The notes under the pieces: model-generated | Database searches by the model: none | Seen by the model: the letters and a program-made list of their open reading frames with translations, nothing else | What the model was told of the DNA's origin: nothing | Part shown: in pieces, positions 36,280 through 45,751 of the stretch | Layout of the letters: each line of letters opens with the position of its first letter | Position numbering within the stretch: position 1 is the stretch's first letter | Source: Thiobacillus sp. | GTDB lineage: Bacteria > Pseudomonadota > Gammaproteobacteria > Burkholderiales > Thiobacillaceae | Length of the DNA: 64,000 bases | Assembly: GCA_024708885.1 (NCBI GenBank) | Contig: JANJXT010000061.1 | Location: 1 to 64,000 of the forward strand | Direction of reading: 5' to 3' | Position numbers and translations under genes: made by a program

Positions 36280-37182
36280 ATGCCGTCCATGCACCGTCTT
36301 GCCGTCTTTCTGTCCGCCGTCCTGCTTGCTGCCTGCGCGACGCCGCCCCCTGCGCCAACGCCCATGCCCGCGCCGCCACCGGTCGTCGTGCCTGCTCCCA
36401 AGCCGCCGCCCAAGGTGGCGCTGGTGCTGGGCGGCGGCGCGGCGCGAGGTTTTGCGCACATCGGTGTGATCAAGGCGCTGGAGGCCCAGGGTATCGTGCC
36501 CGACATCGTCGTCGGCACCAGCGCCGGATCCGTGGTGGGCGTGTTGTATGCATCGGGCCTGGACGGCTTCGCGCTGCAAAAGCTGGCGCTTGGCATGCAG
36601 GAGGACATGGTGGCCGACTGGACGCTGCCGAATCGCGGCGTCTTGAAGGGCGAGGCCCTGCAGGCGTTCATCAACCGGAACCTGGGGAACCAGCCCTTGC
36701 AGAAGCTGCGCCGGCCGATGGGCGTGGTCGCCACCGATCTTCTGAGCGGTGAAATGATGTTGTTCCGTCGCGGCGACGCGGGCGTCGCGGTGCGCGCATC
36801 CAGCGCCGTGCCGGGCGTGTTCCAGCCGGTCGAGATCAGCGGGCGCGAGTATGTCGACGGTGGCCTGACCTCGCCGGTACCCGCGCAATCGGCACGCGCG
36901 ATGGGGGCGGACTTCGTCATCGCGGTCGACATTTCCAGCGCCGGCCGCCGCGAGAAACTCTCCGGTACGCTGGATGTGCTGTTGCAGACCTTCGCCGTGA
37001 TGGGGCAGGCGCTCAGCCGCCACGAACTGGAAGACGCAGATGTGGTGATCCGGCCGAAAACGGCGGCGGTGAGCAGCACGAATTTCGAGGACCGCCATCT
37101 CGCCATACTCGAAGGCGAGAAGGCCGCGGCGGCGGTGATGGCCGAGTTGAAGGCCCGGCTCGCCAAGGCGCAGGCGCGTTGA
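36280..37182 (+). CDS. Patatin-like phospholipase, lipoprotein
   Basis: Predicted lipid acyl hydrolase (RssA-like) tethered to the envelope. The 300 residues start with a lipoprotein signal ending at Cys19 (LLAAC), then a proline-rich linker (PPPAPTPMPAPPPVVV), then the patatin domain: oxyanion loop LGGGAARGFAHIGV (about 49), nucleophile elbow GTSAG, and the DGG dyad aspartate in YVDGGLTSPVPA. All catalytic parts are present. ATG 36289 is an equally likely start. Confidence 0.88.
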   Translation: MPSMHRLAVFLSAVLLAACATPPPAPTPMPAPPPVVVPAPKPPPKVALVLGGGAARGFAHIGVIKALEAQGIVPDIVVGTSAGSVVGVLYASGLDGFALQKLALGMQEDMVADWTLPNRGVLKGEALQAFINRNLGNQPLQKLRRPMGVVATDLLSGEMMLFRRGDAGVAVRASSAVPGVFQPVEISGREYVDGGLTSPVPAQSARAMGADFVIAVDISSAGRREKLSGTLDVLLQTFAVMGQALSRHELEDADVVIRPKTAAVSSTNFEDRHLAILEGEKAAAAVMAELKARLAKAQAR

Positions 37183-37226
37183 CGTGAAATTCGCGCAGCG
37201 AGGCGCGCGTCTCATTGGGAGCTGAC

Positions 37227-37445
37227 GTGGACATTCCGGAATTCAGGTTGCGCGGCGAGCATGTCGCGCTGTGCGATCTTCTCAAGCTTGTCGGCATGGC
37301 TGACAGCGGCGGACAGGGCAAGGCGCTGATCGCCCGTGGCGCGGTCAGCGTCGACGGACGGCCGGAATTGCGCAAGACGGCAAAAATCCGCGCCGGCCAG
37401 ACCGTGACATGTCACGGGCGGCACGTGCGGGTGGCGGCGTCCTGA
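37227..37445 (+). CDS. S4-domain RNA-binding protein (YbcJ-like)
   Basis: A 72-residue protein that is essentially one S4 RNA-binding domain: FRLRGEHVALCDLLKLVGMADSGGQGKALIARGAVSVDGRPELRKTAKIRAGQTV. YbcJ-type proteins are probable RNA binders of unknown target. GTG 37227 is chosen because GGGAG lies 6 bases upstream; the track start is a TTG 12 bases earlier. Confidence 0.85.
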   Translation: MDIPEFRLRGEHVALCDLLKLVGMADSGGQGKALIARGAVSVDGRPELRKTAKIRAGQTVTCHGRHVRVAAS

Positions 37446-37446
37446 A

Positions 37447-37716
37447 TCAGAGAAAACAGAAATAGAAACGCCCGGCGTCGAAGCTGACCGCCAGGCGTGC
37501 GCCGCGGTTGAGTGCGTAGTCCCACGAACCCCTGGTCGCGCAACCCTCGTGGCATTCGCTCACTCCCGCCGGCGATTCGACGTCGCGTTCGCGGTCGTAC
37601 CAGCTCAGCAGCATGGTGGTGTCACCAAGCCGATGTTCGGCGATGGCGGTGGCGAGTTTCAATGCGGCGTTGAAGTCGAGGCCGAGTTCGCTTGCGTCGA
37701 GGTGCAGGCTTTTCAT
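37447..37716 (-). CDS. Small conserved-looking protein coupled to mutS (possibly DUF5619/AF1514-like)
   Basis: An 89-residue protein. [59 protein letters not shown] and the ending [17 protein letters not shown] resemble the small AF1514-like family; function unknown and the match is from memory. Three cysteines occur. Its ATG overlaps the mutS stop (ATGA), so it is made from the mutS transcript. The 236-aa track ORF is this gene plus a shadow of mutS. Confidence 0.7.
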   Translation of the reverse strand: MKSLHLDASELGLDFNAALKLATAIAEHRLGDTTMLLSWYDRERDVESPAGVSECHEGCATRGSWDYALNRGARLAVSFDAGRFYFCFL

Positions 37717-40262
37717 GGTGCGGTGCCGGTGAGCGCCTTCAAGGCATAGAGCATGTCGAGCGCGGCTTTGGGCGTGAAGCTGTCGGGGTCGAGCTCGCGC
37801 AGTTGCTCGAGTGCGGGATGTTCCGCCACGGCGCTTGCCTGCGCCACGGCAAACAGATCGCCCTGCGGCCCTGCCTGCACTTGCGCGTCTTCCAGTTCGC
37901 GCAGGCGTCGGCGCGCGGCCGCGATCACCGGACTCGGCACCCCGGCCAGCCGCGCGACCTGAATGCCGTAGCTCTGCGAGGCCGGGCCGTCCTCGACCGC
38001 GTGCAGGAACACCAGATCGGCGCCGTGCTCCTTGGCATCCAGGTGCACGTTGGCGAGCTGCTTGAACTCGTGGACCAGTTGGGTCAGCTCGAAATAATGG
38101 GTGGCGAACAGGGTGAACGCGCGCGTCGCGCCGACCAGGTGCCGCGCCACCGCCCACGCCAGCGCGAGGCCGTCGAAGGTGGACGTGCCGCGCCCGATCT
38201 CGTCGAGCAGGATGAGACTGCTGGCGCTGGCGTTGTGCAGGATGTGGGCGGTCTCGGTCATCTCCACCATGAAGGTCGAGCGTCCGCCGGCCAGATCATC
38301 CGACGCGCCGATGCGGGTGAAGATCTGGTCGATGTCGCCAAGCTTCGCCGAAGCCGCCGGCACCCAGAGGCCACAGCAGGCCAGGAGCGTGATGAGCGCG
38401 ACCTGGCGCATGTAGGTCGACTTGCCACCCATGTTGGGGCCGGTGATCAAGAGCATCTGGCGGGTGCGGCTCAACTGCGTGCCGTTGGCGATGAAGTGCT
38501 CGACCTGCGCCTCGACCACGGGATGACGCCCGCCGCGGATGAGGACGCCCGGTTCGCTGACGTATTCGGGCGGGCACAGCCTGAGGGTGGCGGCGCGCTC
38601 GGCCTGGCTTGCCAGCACGTCGGTTTCGGCGAGCGCGCCGGCGACGGCGAGCAGTTGCGGGACGTGCGGTGTGAGCGCGTCGAGCAGCGTCTCGAACAGC
38701 GCCTTCTCGCGCGCCAGCGCGCGTTCCTGCGCGGACAGCGCCTTGTCCTCGAACGCCTTGAGCTCGGGTGTGATGTAGCGTTCGGCGTTCTTCAGCGTCT
38801 GGCGCCGGCGGTAGTCATCGGGCACCTTGTCGGCCTGGGCGCGGCTCACCTCGATGTAGAAACCGTGCACCTTGTTGTATTCGACCTTGAGGGTGCCGAT
38901 GCCGGAGCGTTCGCGCTCGCGTTTTTCCAGTTCCAGCAGGAAGGCGCCGGCATCGCGCGTCAGCGCGCGCAGTTCATCGAGTCCGGCGTCGTAGCCGTCG
39001 GCGATCACGCCGCCTTCGCGCAGCACACTGGCCGGCTCCGGCAGGATGGCGCGGGCAAGCAGCGCATGCAGGTCGGGGCGCGCGACGAGGGACGCCTTGA
39101 GCGCGGCCAGCCGCGCGCCGTCGTCGTCCGGCAGGAGCGCGGCAAGCTCGGGCAACAGCGCGAGGGTATCGCGCAGGCCGGAAAGATCGCGCGGGCGTGC
39201 GTTCCTGAGCGCGATGCGCCCGCCGATGCGCTCGACGTCGGCGCAGCCCCGGAGCATGCGGGTGAGCGCGGCGGCGGTGTCGGGGCGCTCCAGCAGCGCG
39301 CCGATCGCGTCGCGCCGGCGCGTGAGGGTTTCGCGGTCGCGCAGGGGATGATGCAGCCAGTGCCGCAACAGGCGTGTGCCCATGCCGGTCGCGGTGGTGT
39401 CGAGCACGCTCAGGAGCGTCGGTGCGGGCTCGCCGCGCAGCGTTTCGGTGAGTTCCAGATTGCGTCGCGTGGCGGCGTCGAGCTGGACGAACTCGCCGTC
39501 GCGCTCGGCGTGGACCGCCTGGATGTGAGGGAGGGCGGTGCGCTGGGTGGCCTGGATGTAGTCGAGCAGCGCCCCTGCCGCGGCAATGCCCTGGCGCAGG
39601 TCGGCCACGCCGAAGCCGGCGAGGTCACGGCTGCCGAACTGCTGCGCCAGGCGCTTCTCTGCGCCGGCAGGGTCGAACTGCCACGGCGCGAGACGGCGCA
39701 CCGCGCACGGCGCCGCGAGGTCGAACCCGTCCGGAGCAAGGACTTCCGCCGGCCGCACGCGCGCCAGCAGCGCGGGCAGCCTGGACGGCGCGATTTCGCT
39801 GACCTGGAAACGGCCCGCGGCAAGGTTGAGCCAGGCCACGCCGAGCGTGTCGTGCGCGACGGCAATCGCCATGATCAGCGTGTCGCGCGTCTCGTCCAGC
39901 AGGCCCGAATCGGTCAGCGTCCCGGGCGTGACGATGCGCGTGACCTGACGCTCGACGGGGCCTTTCGATGTGGCCGGGTCGCCGACTTGCTCGGCAATCA
40001 CCACCGACTCGCCCAGCTTCAGCAGGCGCGCGAGGTACTGCTCGGCACTGTGATGGGGCACCCCGGCCATGCGGATCGGTGCGCCGGCCGAGGTGCCGCG
40101 TGTGGTGAGCGTGATGTTCAGAAGCCGCGCCGCCTTCTCCGCGTCATCGAAGAACAGTTCGTAGAAGTCGCCCATGCGGTAGAACAGCAGCATGTCGGGA
40201 TGCTGCGCCTTGATGCCGAGGTATTGCTGCATCATGGGCGTATGCGGGGTGCCTGCACCCAT
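37713..40262 (-). CDS. mutS: DNA mismatch repair ATPase MutS
   Basis: Recognises mismatches and recruits MutL. The 849 residues match the family length. The mismatch-reading motif is [15 protein letters not shown] (about 27-41). The connector, lever and clamp follow, with Walker [15 protein letters not shown] near 607, [11 protein letters not shown], and Walker [14 protein letters not shown]. The start at ATG 40262 ([15 protein letters not shown]) is supported by AGGA 8 bases upstream; the track's 862-aa version begins at a GTG. A small gene is coupled at its 3' end. Confidence 0.96.
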   Translation of the reverse strand: MGAGTPHTPMMQQYLGIKAQHPDMLLFYRMGDFYELFFDDAEKAARLLNITLTTRGTSAGAPIRMAGVPHHSAEQYLARLLKLGESVVIAEQVGDPATSKGPVERQVTRIVTPGTLTDSGLLDETRDTLIMAIAVAHDTLGVAWLNLAAGRFQVSEIAPSRLPALLARVRPAEVLAPDGFDLAAPCAVRRLAPWQFDPAGAEKRLAQQFGSRDLAGFGVADLRQGIAAAGALLDYIQATQRTALPHIQAVHAERDGEFVQLDAATRRNLELTETLRGEPAPTLLSVLDTTATGMGTRLLRHWLHHPLRDRETLTRRRDAIGALLERPDTAAALTRMLRGCADVERIGGRIALRNARPRDLSGLRDTLALLPELAALLPDDDGARLAALKASLVARPDLHALLARAILPEPASVLREGGVIADGYDAGLDELRALTRDAGAFLLELEKRERERSGIGTLKVEYNKVHGFYIEVSRAQADKVPDDYRRRQTLKNAERYITPELKAFEDKALSAQERALAREKALFETLLDALTPHVPQLLAVAGALAETDVLASQAERAATLRLCPPEYVSEPGVLIRGGRHPVVEAQVEHFIANGTQLSRTRQMLLITGPNMGGKSTYMRQVALITLLACCGLWVPAASAKLGDIDQIFTRIGASDDLAGGRSTFMVEMTETAHILHNASASSLILLDEIGRGTSTFDGLALAWAVARHLVGATRAFTLFATHYFELTQLVHEFKQLANVHLDAKEHGADLVFLHAVEDGPASQSYGIQVARLAGVPSPVIAAARRRLRELEDAQVQAGPQGDLFAVAQASAVAEHPALEQLRELDPDSFTPKAALDMLYALKALTGTAP

Positions 40263-40313
40263 CCTGTCTTCCTGGTTTTGTGAAAGATTGTTGTGTAACA
40301 CACTGATGTTGCG

Positions 40314-40672
40314 ATGAATTATCCTGTCGGACGGCTGTGCGCGCGGTCAACGACAACCTATCGGCCTGGGGATCATCTTACCAGCACGGCATATTCCGGC
40401 CTTCGAATAGAGGCATTTGCGAATCGGCGGATCTGGACGTACCGCTACCGCAGCCCTTTGGACGGAAAGCTGCGGCAAATCAAGATCGGGTCATGGCCGG
40501 CGATGTCGATCCATGCAGCAATAGCCGCATGAGAGCGGCTGCGCGATGAGCGCAATACGGGAAGGATCCTCGAGTCAACGCCCAACTGGTGTTCCCACCA
40601 AAGACGGATCGCGCGCGACATGCGCACTTTGACTTCCGCTTGACCGATTCAAATTCAGTCACCATGATTTGA
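40314..40672 (+). pseudogene. Decayed tyrosine integrase, N-terminal arm-binding domain
   Basis: The 72-aa track ORF reads YRPGDHLTSTAYSGLRIEAFANRRIWTYRYRSPLDGKLRQIKIGSWPAMSIHAAIAA, the DUF4102/arm-type DNA-binding start of phage and island integrases. It hits TGA where family members carry Trp. The same frame continues ERLRDERNTG, and after a frameshift KDPRVNAQLVFPPKTDR appears in another frame, as expected for the GKDPxxxxxL linker. The catalytic domain is absent. It lies just upstream of mutS and probably marks the remains of an integrated element. The 440-bp space 40263-40702 holds this relic and otherwise nothing I can identify. Confidence 0.7.
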
Positions 40673-40702
40673 AAATAATCAAATTCCGCCAGGAGGCGCA
40701 AC

Positions 40703-40969
40703 ATGACCGCAGCAACCAAAGTGCTGACCGCACATGTGCCGCTTCCGCTGGCCGACAAGGTAGATCAGATGGCTTCACGGCTTGAGCGCTCGCGCGGCTG
40801 GATCATGAAGCAGGCGCTTTCCGCCTGGATCGCCCAGGAAGAGGAGCGCGACAGACTGACCCAAGAAGCGCTGGCTGACGTAGACGCCGGCCGTGTCATC
40901 GATCACCAGGCCGTGCAAGCGTGGGCTGAGAGCCTTGGCACTGACCAGCCGCTGCCGGTGCCGCGTTGA
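40703..40969 (+). CDS. Ribbon-helix-helix antitoxin (ParD/RelB-like)
   Basis: An 88-residue protein. TKVLTAHVPLPLADKVDQMASRLERSRGWIMKQALSAWIAQEEERDRL is an RHH/CopG DNA-binding fold, and the acidic C-terminal tail (LTQEALADVDAGRVIDHQAVQAWAESL) is the type that wraps around a ParE/RelE toxin. GGAGG 8 bases upstream of ATG 40703. The stop overlaps the TTG start of the toxin gene, a classic type II arrangement; that toxin is broken by an insertion. Confidence 0.87.
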   Translation: MTAATKVLTAHVPLPLADKVDQMASRLERSRGWIMKQALSAWIAQEEERDRLTQEALADVDAGRVIDHQAVQAWAESLGTDQPLPVPR

Positions 40970-41429
40970 TAGCGCTGAAGTGGAGCAGCAAGGCGCTTTC
41001 CGATCTGGCGCGCTTGTATGAACCTAAATTCCGCACCACAGAGGCACAGAGGCACAGAGAAACCCGAAAAACAGGGCTTCTCCGCGTTTTTTCCCACTCA
41101 TCCATCGGGTGGGCCGCGGCAGGAATGCAAGCGTATGTTTTTGCTCGCTGCTCGCTGTTCTCTGTGTCTCTGTGTCTCTGTGGTTCAACTGCTTTTTCCA
41201 AGATGAATTCCTGGCTCCGTTGAACAAATCCGCCGCCACGCGGGCGGTGCAGGTGCTGGCCAAGGCCCCGACCATCCTGCTGACCAACCCACGCATCGGC
41301 GAGCAACTTTTCCAGTTCGAGCCGCGTGAGGTACGGCGAATTCTGGTCGGGGAGTACGAGGTTCGCTACGAACTTCAGGATTCGATCATCTACGTGCTGC
41401 GGCTGTGGCATACCCGAGAGAGCCGCTGA
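40966..41429 (+). pseudogene. ParE-family toxin gene interrupted by a palindromic element
   Basis: The N-terminal part (ALKWSSKALSDLARLYE) runs to 41022 and the C-terminal part (EFLAPLNKSAATRAVQVLAKAPTILL...YELQDSIIYVLRLWHTRESR) resumes at 41205. Removing the 180-bp element and one copy of ATGAA restores one open frame of about 93 codons, a full-length ParE with ...RLYEFLAPLNK across the junction. The insert plus duplication is 185 bp, so it also shifts the frame. The start is a TTG overlapping the antitoxin stop. The toxin should be inactive. Confidence 0.88.
41023..41202 (-). mobile_element. Small palindromic non-autonomous element, copy 2 (180 bp)
   Basis: Read on the minus strand it begins CTTGGAAAAAGCAGTTGAAC and ends GCGGAATTTAGG, matching copy 1 at both tips and through the middle. 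ATGAA flanks it at 41018-41022 and 41203-41207. It lies inside a ParE gene, which proves insertion rather than chance similarity. It is 16 bp longer than copy 1, mostly from an extra CAGAGACA-type repeat and a GCGAGCA duplication near the left side. It has no coding capacity. Confidence 0.88.
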
Positions 41430-41681
41430 ACTGAAAAAGCCTGGCTCGAACGAATACAAGAACGACACGTCGGCACGGTGTACGGCGATGTCGCAGGTTA
41501 CTGGTAATATCCGGTGCGGCTCGCCGGTGGCGCGACCGCCGAATTCCAGTGTGACGAGCGGTTGCGCGACAAGCCAGGGGCGACGGCTACCGGGAGATTC
41601 TCTCGCTCTGGCGACCAAGTTGACACAGGCGACAAACGATACTAGTGTGAGCCCTGTCTCAAGCCTGCTGGGGAGATGGCC
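41430..41681. other. Gap after the ParE relic
   Basis: 252 bases with no recognisable gene. The only useful feature is a promoter-like sequence at 41620-41648. Confidence 0.5.
41620..41648 (+). promoter_or_regulatory. Candidate sigma-70 promoter for the antitoxin-like gene
   Basis: TTGACA (41620-41625), 17 bases, TAGTGT (41643-41648). The -35 is consensus and the -10 is weak. It lies 34 bases before the start codon at 41682. Confidence 0.4.
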
Positions 41682-42308
41682 ATGTCCAATGCCATTGAAG
41701 TCATCGCCGGCCGCCTGCCACGCGTCACGGCGGAGGATCTGCGCCGCTTCGCGGATGCCGTCGAAATCCGAGACGCCAAGGCGTTCGCGGCGGAGCTGCA
41801 GGCGTTCGTCCGCGAGCGTGTGGCGGCGGTGAAACTGCCCGCCAACATGGAAGCGGAGACGGTGGAGAAGATCCTGGCACGCAAGACAGCCGCGCTGCGC
41901 GCCGACACGCGCGGGGCGCCGAATGAAACCGACGTCCAGCGTGGCCGTGCCGTGTTGCTGGAAACCTTCAACCAGCCGCAGAACCTGGCTCCCCCCGAGT
42001 TCGCCAAGCTGGCGCACAAGTCGCGTCAGCAGATCTACAAGGACATCCGCGCGCGTCGGCTGCTGGCGCTGAACGTGGGGCCGCGCGGCCAGAAGCTGCC
42101 CGACTGGCAACTCGATCCGGTGAAGCAGCAGTTGACCCAAACCGTGCTTCAGGACGTCGGGGGCATCGACAACTGGACGATCTACCGCGCGCTGTCCGAA
42201 CCGCTCGAAGGCTTGGGCCGGCGCTCACCCGTGGATGCAGTGATGCCCGGTATGATCGATGACGTGGCCAAAGCCGTGTTCAACGTGCTGGGCGTCCAGG
42301 TGCATTGA
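41682..42308 (+). CDS. Orphan antitoxin-like protein (possibly Xre/MbcA/ParS-type)
   Basis: A 208-residue soluble protein. The first ~75 residues are helical (VTAEDLRRFADAVEIRDAKAFAAELQAFVRERV). The middle has a helix-turn-helix-like stretch FAKLAHKSRQQIYKDIRARRLLALNVG. The end (YRALSEPLEGLGRRSPVDAVMPGMIDDVAKAVFNVLGV) resembles the toxin-binding tail of Xre/MbcA/ParS antitoxins, where a GRRPxDAV motif and an AxxAVxxALG helix recur. The assignment is tentative. GGGGAG 6 bases upstream favours ATG 41682 over 41676. Such antitoxins usually precede a RES toxin; none is present. Confidence 0.6.
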   Translation: MSNAIEVIAGRLPRVTAEDLRRFADAVEIRDAKAFAAELQAFVRERVAAVKLPANMEAETVEKILARKTAALRADTRGAPNETDVQRGRAVLLETFNQPQNLAPPEFAKLAHKSRQQIYKDIRARRLLALNVGPRGQKLPDWQLDPVKQQLTQTVLQDVGGIDNWTIYRALSEPLEGLGRRSPVDAVMPGMIDDVAKAVFNVLGVQVH

Positions 42309-42320
42309 GGCGAGATAGCC

Positions 42321-42401
42321 ATGAATCGCGAGCCGTCTTCCTTCCTGATCGAGGCGGGCGAACTGCTTCAGCATCTGAGTCGCGGCGTCTATTGTGACTG
42401 A
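42321..42401 (+). CDS. Truncated 26-codon ORF after the antitoxin-like gene
   Basis: MNREPSSFLIEAGELLQHLSRGVYCD, starting 12 bases after the previous stop with GGCGAGA upstream. Its stop overlaps the GTG start of the next kinase gene. It may be the left stump of a lost toxin partner, or only a chance ORF; I cannot identify it. Confidence 0.3.
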   Translation: MNREPSSFLIEAGELLQHLSRGVYCD

Positions 42402-45400
42402 CACCAAGCCCGAACCGGGCGAACTCGCCCGCCGTCGCGCCTGCGTCATGGTCCGCAAGGCTGCGGGCATCCCGCTCGTCATGGCGGCGGCGCTGTTTTG
42501 CGCCGCGGTCTGGATGGCGCCGGACACGGTGCGCACCCAACTGCCGATGGCGCTCCAGATTGGCTTCAATACGTCCGTGGCGCTGCTGCTGGCAGGTCTG
42601 GCCTTGCTGTTGCCGCGTTCCCGCGCGTGGCTGGGCGGACTTGTCGCAGCGCTCGGCGCGGCGGTCATCGCGCAATATCTTCTTGCCTGGATGCCGCCTG
42701 ACGGACCCTGGCGTCTTGCCCTCAACGTCGACAGGGACGCCGCGCTGGGCGCGGTACGCATGGCGCCGCTCACTGCGTTTGCCCTGTTGTGCGCCGGCCT
42801 GGCGCTGGCCCGCCTCGATCGCGCACGCGGCATTGCCGAACAGATTTTGCTGCAGGTGGCGCCGGGGCTGGTCCTGGCCGCGGCGCTCGGTGGTCTTCTC
42901 AATTACGCTCTCGATGGGCTGCTGTTCGTGTCGACCCTGGGCCGCTATGCGGTGATGCGGCCGCCGGCCACGGCCGCGCTGGGTGTGCTGGTCGTCGGTT
43001 ATCTTGCGGCGCTGGTCGAAACCTCTTGGTTTCGCCGCTTCTACGCCGCGCGTGCCGAGCGGCAGGTGCTCGCAATCTGCTTGAGCGGCTTCGTCGCCGC
43101 ATTGCTGCTGGCAGGTGCCGGATCCATCGCCATGCTCGCCAGACAGATGCAGGCGGCCGTGGAGAAGGAACTCGCGCGCTCGGTGCAGAACCAGGCGGCC
43201 ATGCTGCCGCTGGCGGTGTCGACCACCCTGCACGGGGTGCACGCACGCGCGGCCGGGCTGCTGTCCTATGCGGACCAGGTGAGCATGCTGCGGGGCCTGG
43301 CCGGTTCGGCGGGGGCGGCCTGGCTGGAGGCGGCCGACGGATCCGTGCGCGGGCATACCGGCCGGCCTGCCGACGATTCGCGGCTGCGTCTGCCTCTGGG
43401 CGACAGCAATCCTGCCTGGCTGACCTGGAACCGCGGATGGATGCTGGAGATGCATTTTCCGGCGACGCAGGAGCGGGACGCCGTGGTCGTGCAGGCGCCT
43501 TTGATGCGATTCAATAGCGTTGGGAACGAAGGCGCCGACGCCGAGGGGGTGGAAACCTATCTGTGCGGCCGCGAAGGCGCCGAACACGTCATGTGCCTGC
43601 CCTCGGGTTTCGTGCCGCATTCGTTTCGCGCACGCATCGATCACGAGAACACGCGATTCTCGATGCACTACGCCGTGGAGGGGCGGTGCGGTGTCACGGT
43701 CGCCCCCGATCATCGAGGCGTGATGGTGCTCGCTGCCTATGTGCCGGTGGCGGAACTCGGTTTCGGCATGGTGCGTGAAATCGAAGCCGACAAAATCTAC
43801 CAGCCCCTGCGCACTGCGATCTGGCAGGCAATCCTGATCATTGCCCTTGTTGGCGTGGTCGTGGCCACACTGATCTATCGGCGTGTTCGCTCGGTCGTGC
43901 GTCTTGCGGCTGAAACGGGCCGCCGCCTGCATGGCGTGCTGGACGCGCTGCCCATCGGTGTGTGGATTGCGGACGCCGCCGGACGCGTCGTCCTGAATAA
44001 CCCGGCAAGCTGCCGCATCTGGGGCGGAGCACACTGGCAGAGCATCGGCCAGGGCAACAAATGCAAAGGCTGGCGGCACGGCACCGGAGAACGCATCGAA
44101 GCACGCGACTGGGCGCTTGCCCGTGCCCTTGCGCACGGCAAAACTTCGCTGGACGAGATCGTCGACATCGAGTGCGCCGATGGCAGCCGCAAGACGATCA
44201 GCAATTCCGCGTCGCCGCTCTACGACGAGAATCGTGTCCTCGCCGGCGCCGTGGCGGTCTGCGCGGATATCACGCGGCAGGTGCAGGGCGAAGCGGAAAT
44301 ACGGCGCCTGGAGCGCGAGTTTCATTCTCTGGCCGAGCATTTGCCCGACGTCGTTTCCCGCTTCGACCGGGAATTGCGCCGCACCTATGCCAACCCCGCG
44401 ATCGAAAAAGCCACCGGCATGTCGCGTGAATTCCTGCTGGGCAAGACGCATGCCGAACTCGGTGTTCCGCACGAGGTGTCTGAAATATGGACCAACACGC
44501 TGCGACGGGTCCTGTCCACCGGTGAGCCCCAGGTGTTCGAGTTCGCATCCACCACGAAGAACGGGATCGTCAAGCACTTCCACACGCGAGCCGTTCCGGA
44601 ATACGATGCGAGCGGTGCGATCGAATCGATCCTCACCATTGCGCGCGACATCACCGCTTTGAAAGGTGCCGAAGCGGTGTTGCGCGAAAGCGAGGAACGG
44701 CTGAATGGAATCACCGCCAACGTGCCGGGCATGGTTTTCCAGTGTTACCGGCATGCCGGCAATGACTCGCTGCATTTCACCTACATCAGCACCGGCGCCA
44801 AGTGGCTGCTGGACCTGGACACCGAGGACATTCTGCGCGACGGCAATGAGTTCATTGCCTATATCGCGCCCGATGACGTGCCCGTGTTTCGCGACAGCAT
44901 GCGGCACTCGCAGGAAACGCTTTCATTCTGGAACTGGGAGGGGCGCGTCGTCACCGAGGGTGGCGTGCCGAAGTGGATCAACCTGCGCGCCACGCCGCGC
45001 GCCCATGGCGAAGACGTCTGCATGTGGGACGGCGTCGTGATCAACATCACGGAGAGCAAGGCGAGCGAGGAAAAGCTTGTCAAATCGCAACACATGCTGC
45101 GCGAACTTTCCGCGCACCTGGAAAACGTGCGTGAGGAAGAGCGCAAGCGCATCGCGCGCGAAATTCACGACGAGCTGGGGCAAACGCTCACGGCGTTGCG
45201 CATGGATGTCTCGCTGGCGCGTCTCGACTTCGGCGGATCCAATCCAAAAATGAAGGGGCGTTTGCAGTCCATGACCGAGCTGGTCGATCGCACCATCAAG
45301 ACCGCGCGGCACGTCACGGCGAGTCTGCGGCCGGGTGCGCTGGACCTTGGCATCGTTGCCGCGCTGGAATGGCTGGTGGAGGAATTCATCGGCCATGCGG

Positions 45401-45735
45401 ACATTCCCTGCGAACTGGTGCTGGGAGATGGCGAGATCGACCTGGACGAATCGACGGCGACCGCGATTTTCCGCATCGTCCAGGAGTCGCTGACCAACGT
45501 TGCACGCCACGCCCAGGCAAGCCAGGTCGAAATCATCGTGACGCGAGCCAATGGGGAACTGTGCTTCGAAGTGCGCGACAACGGCACGGGATTCGATGAG
45601 AATGCCGTGGCCGATGGTAAGTCGTTCGGACTGGTGGGAATGCGCGAGCGGGTTGCGATGATGAACGGCACGTTCGAGCTCTACAGCGAGCCCGGGCGCG
45701 GCACACGGATTCGCGTATGCGTTCCGGCGGCGTGA
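42394..45735 (+). CDS. Multi-PAS membrane histidine kinase, NarX/DegS-like (HisKA_3)
   Basis: Sensor kinase of 1113 residues. The N-terminal ~240 residues contain seven or eight hydrophobic helices. A large extracytoplasmic region (about 255-465) and another helix (about 470-490) follow. Three PAS-type domains come next (about 510-630, 640-760 and 770-900), then a HisKA_3 dimerisation helix with the phospho-His in RIAREIHDELGQTLTALRMD (H925), then HATPase with DNGTGFDE near 1065. The start is GTG 42394. The cognate regulator begins 17 bases downstream. The signal is unknown; three PAS domains suggest redox or small-ligand sensing. Confidence 0.88.
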   Translation: MTDTKPEPGELARRRACVMVRKAAGIPLVMAAALFCAAVWMAPDTVRTQLPMALQIGFNTSVALLLAGLALLLPRSRAWLGGLVAALGAAVIAQYLLAWMPPDGPWRLALNVDRDAALGAVRMAPLTAFALLCAGLALARLDRARGIAEQILLQVAPGLVLAAALGGLLNYALDGLLFVSTLGRYAVMRPPATAALGVLVVGYLAALVETSWFRRFYAARAERQVLAICLSGFVAALLLAGAGSIAMLARQMQAAVEKELARSVQNQAAMLPLAVSTTLHGVHARAAGLLSYADQVSMLRGLAGSAGAAWLEAADGSVRGHTGRPADDSRLRLPLGDSNPAWLTWNRGWMLEMHFPATQERDAVVVQAPLMRFNSVGNEGADAEGVETYLCGREGAEHVMCLPSGFVPHSFRARIDHENTRFSMHYAVEGRCGVTVAPDHRGVMVLAAYVPVAELGFGMVREIEADKIYQPLRTAIWQAILIIALVGVVVATLIYRRVRSVVRLAAETGRRLHGVLDALPIGVWIADAAGRVVLNNPASCRIWGGAHWQSIGQGNKCKGWRHGTGERIEARDWALARALAHGKTSLDEIVDIECADGSRKTISNSASPLYDENRVLAGAVAVCADITRQVQGEAEIRRLEREFHSLAEHLPDVVSRFDRELRRTYANPAIEKATGMSREFLLGKTHAELGVPHEVSEIWTNTLRRVLSTGEPQVFEFASTTKNGIVKHFHTRAVPEYDASGAIESILTIARDITALKGAEAVLRESEERLNGITANVPGMVFQCYRHAGNDSLHFTYISTGAKWLLDLDTEDILRDGNEFIAYIAPDDVPVFRDSMRHSQETLSFWNWEGRVVTEGGVPKWINLRATPRAHGEDVCMWDGVVINITESKASEEKLVKSQHMLRELSAHLENVREEERKRIAREIHDELGQTLTALRMDVSLARLDFGGSNPKMKGRLQSMTELVDRTIKTARHVTASLRPGALDLGIVAALEWLVEEFIGHADIPCELVLGDGEIDLDESTATAIFRIVQESLTNVARHAQASQVEIIVTRANGELCFEVRDNGTGFDENAVADGKSFGLVGMRERVAMMNGTFELYSEPGRGTRIRVCVPAA

Positions 45736-45751
45736 GCGGATAATCGCGCCC

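Noticed and set aside
37692-40283. 863-aa plus-strand ORF opposite mutS
   Set aside because: Mirror of mutS codon bias; no domain resemblance, while mutS is complete on the minus strand.
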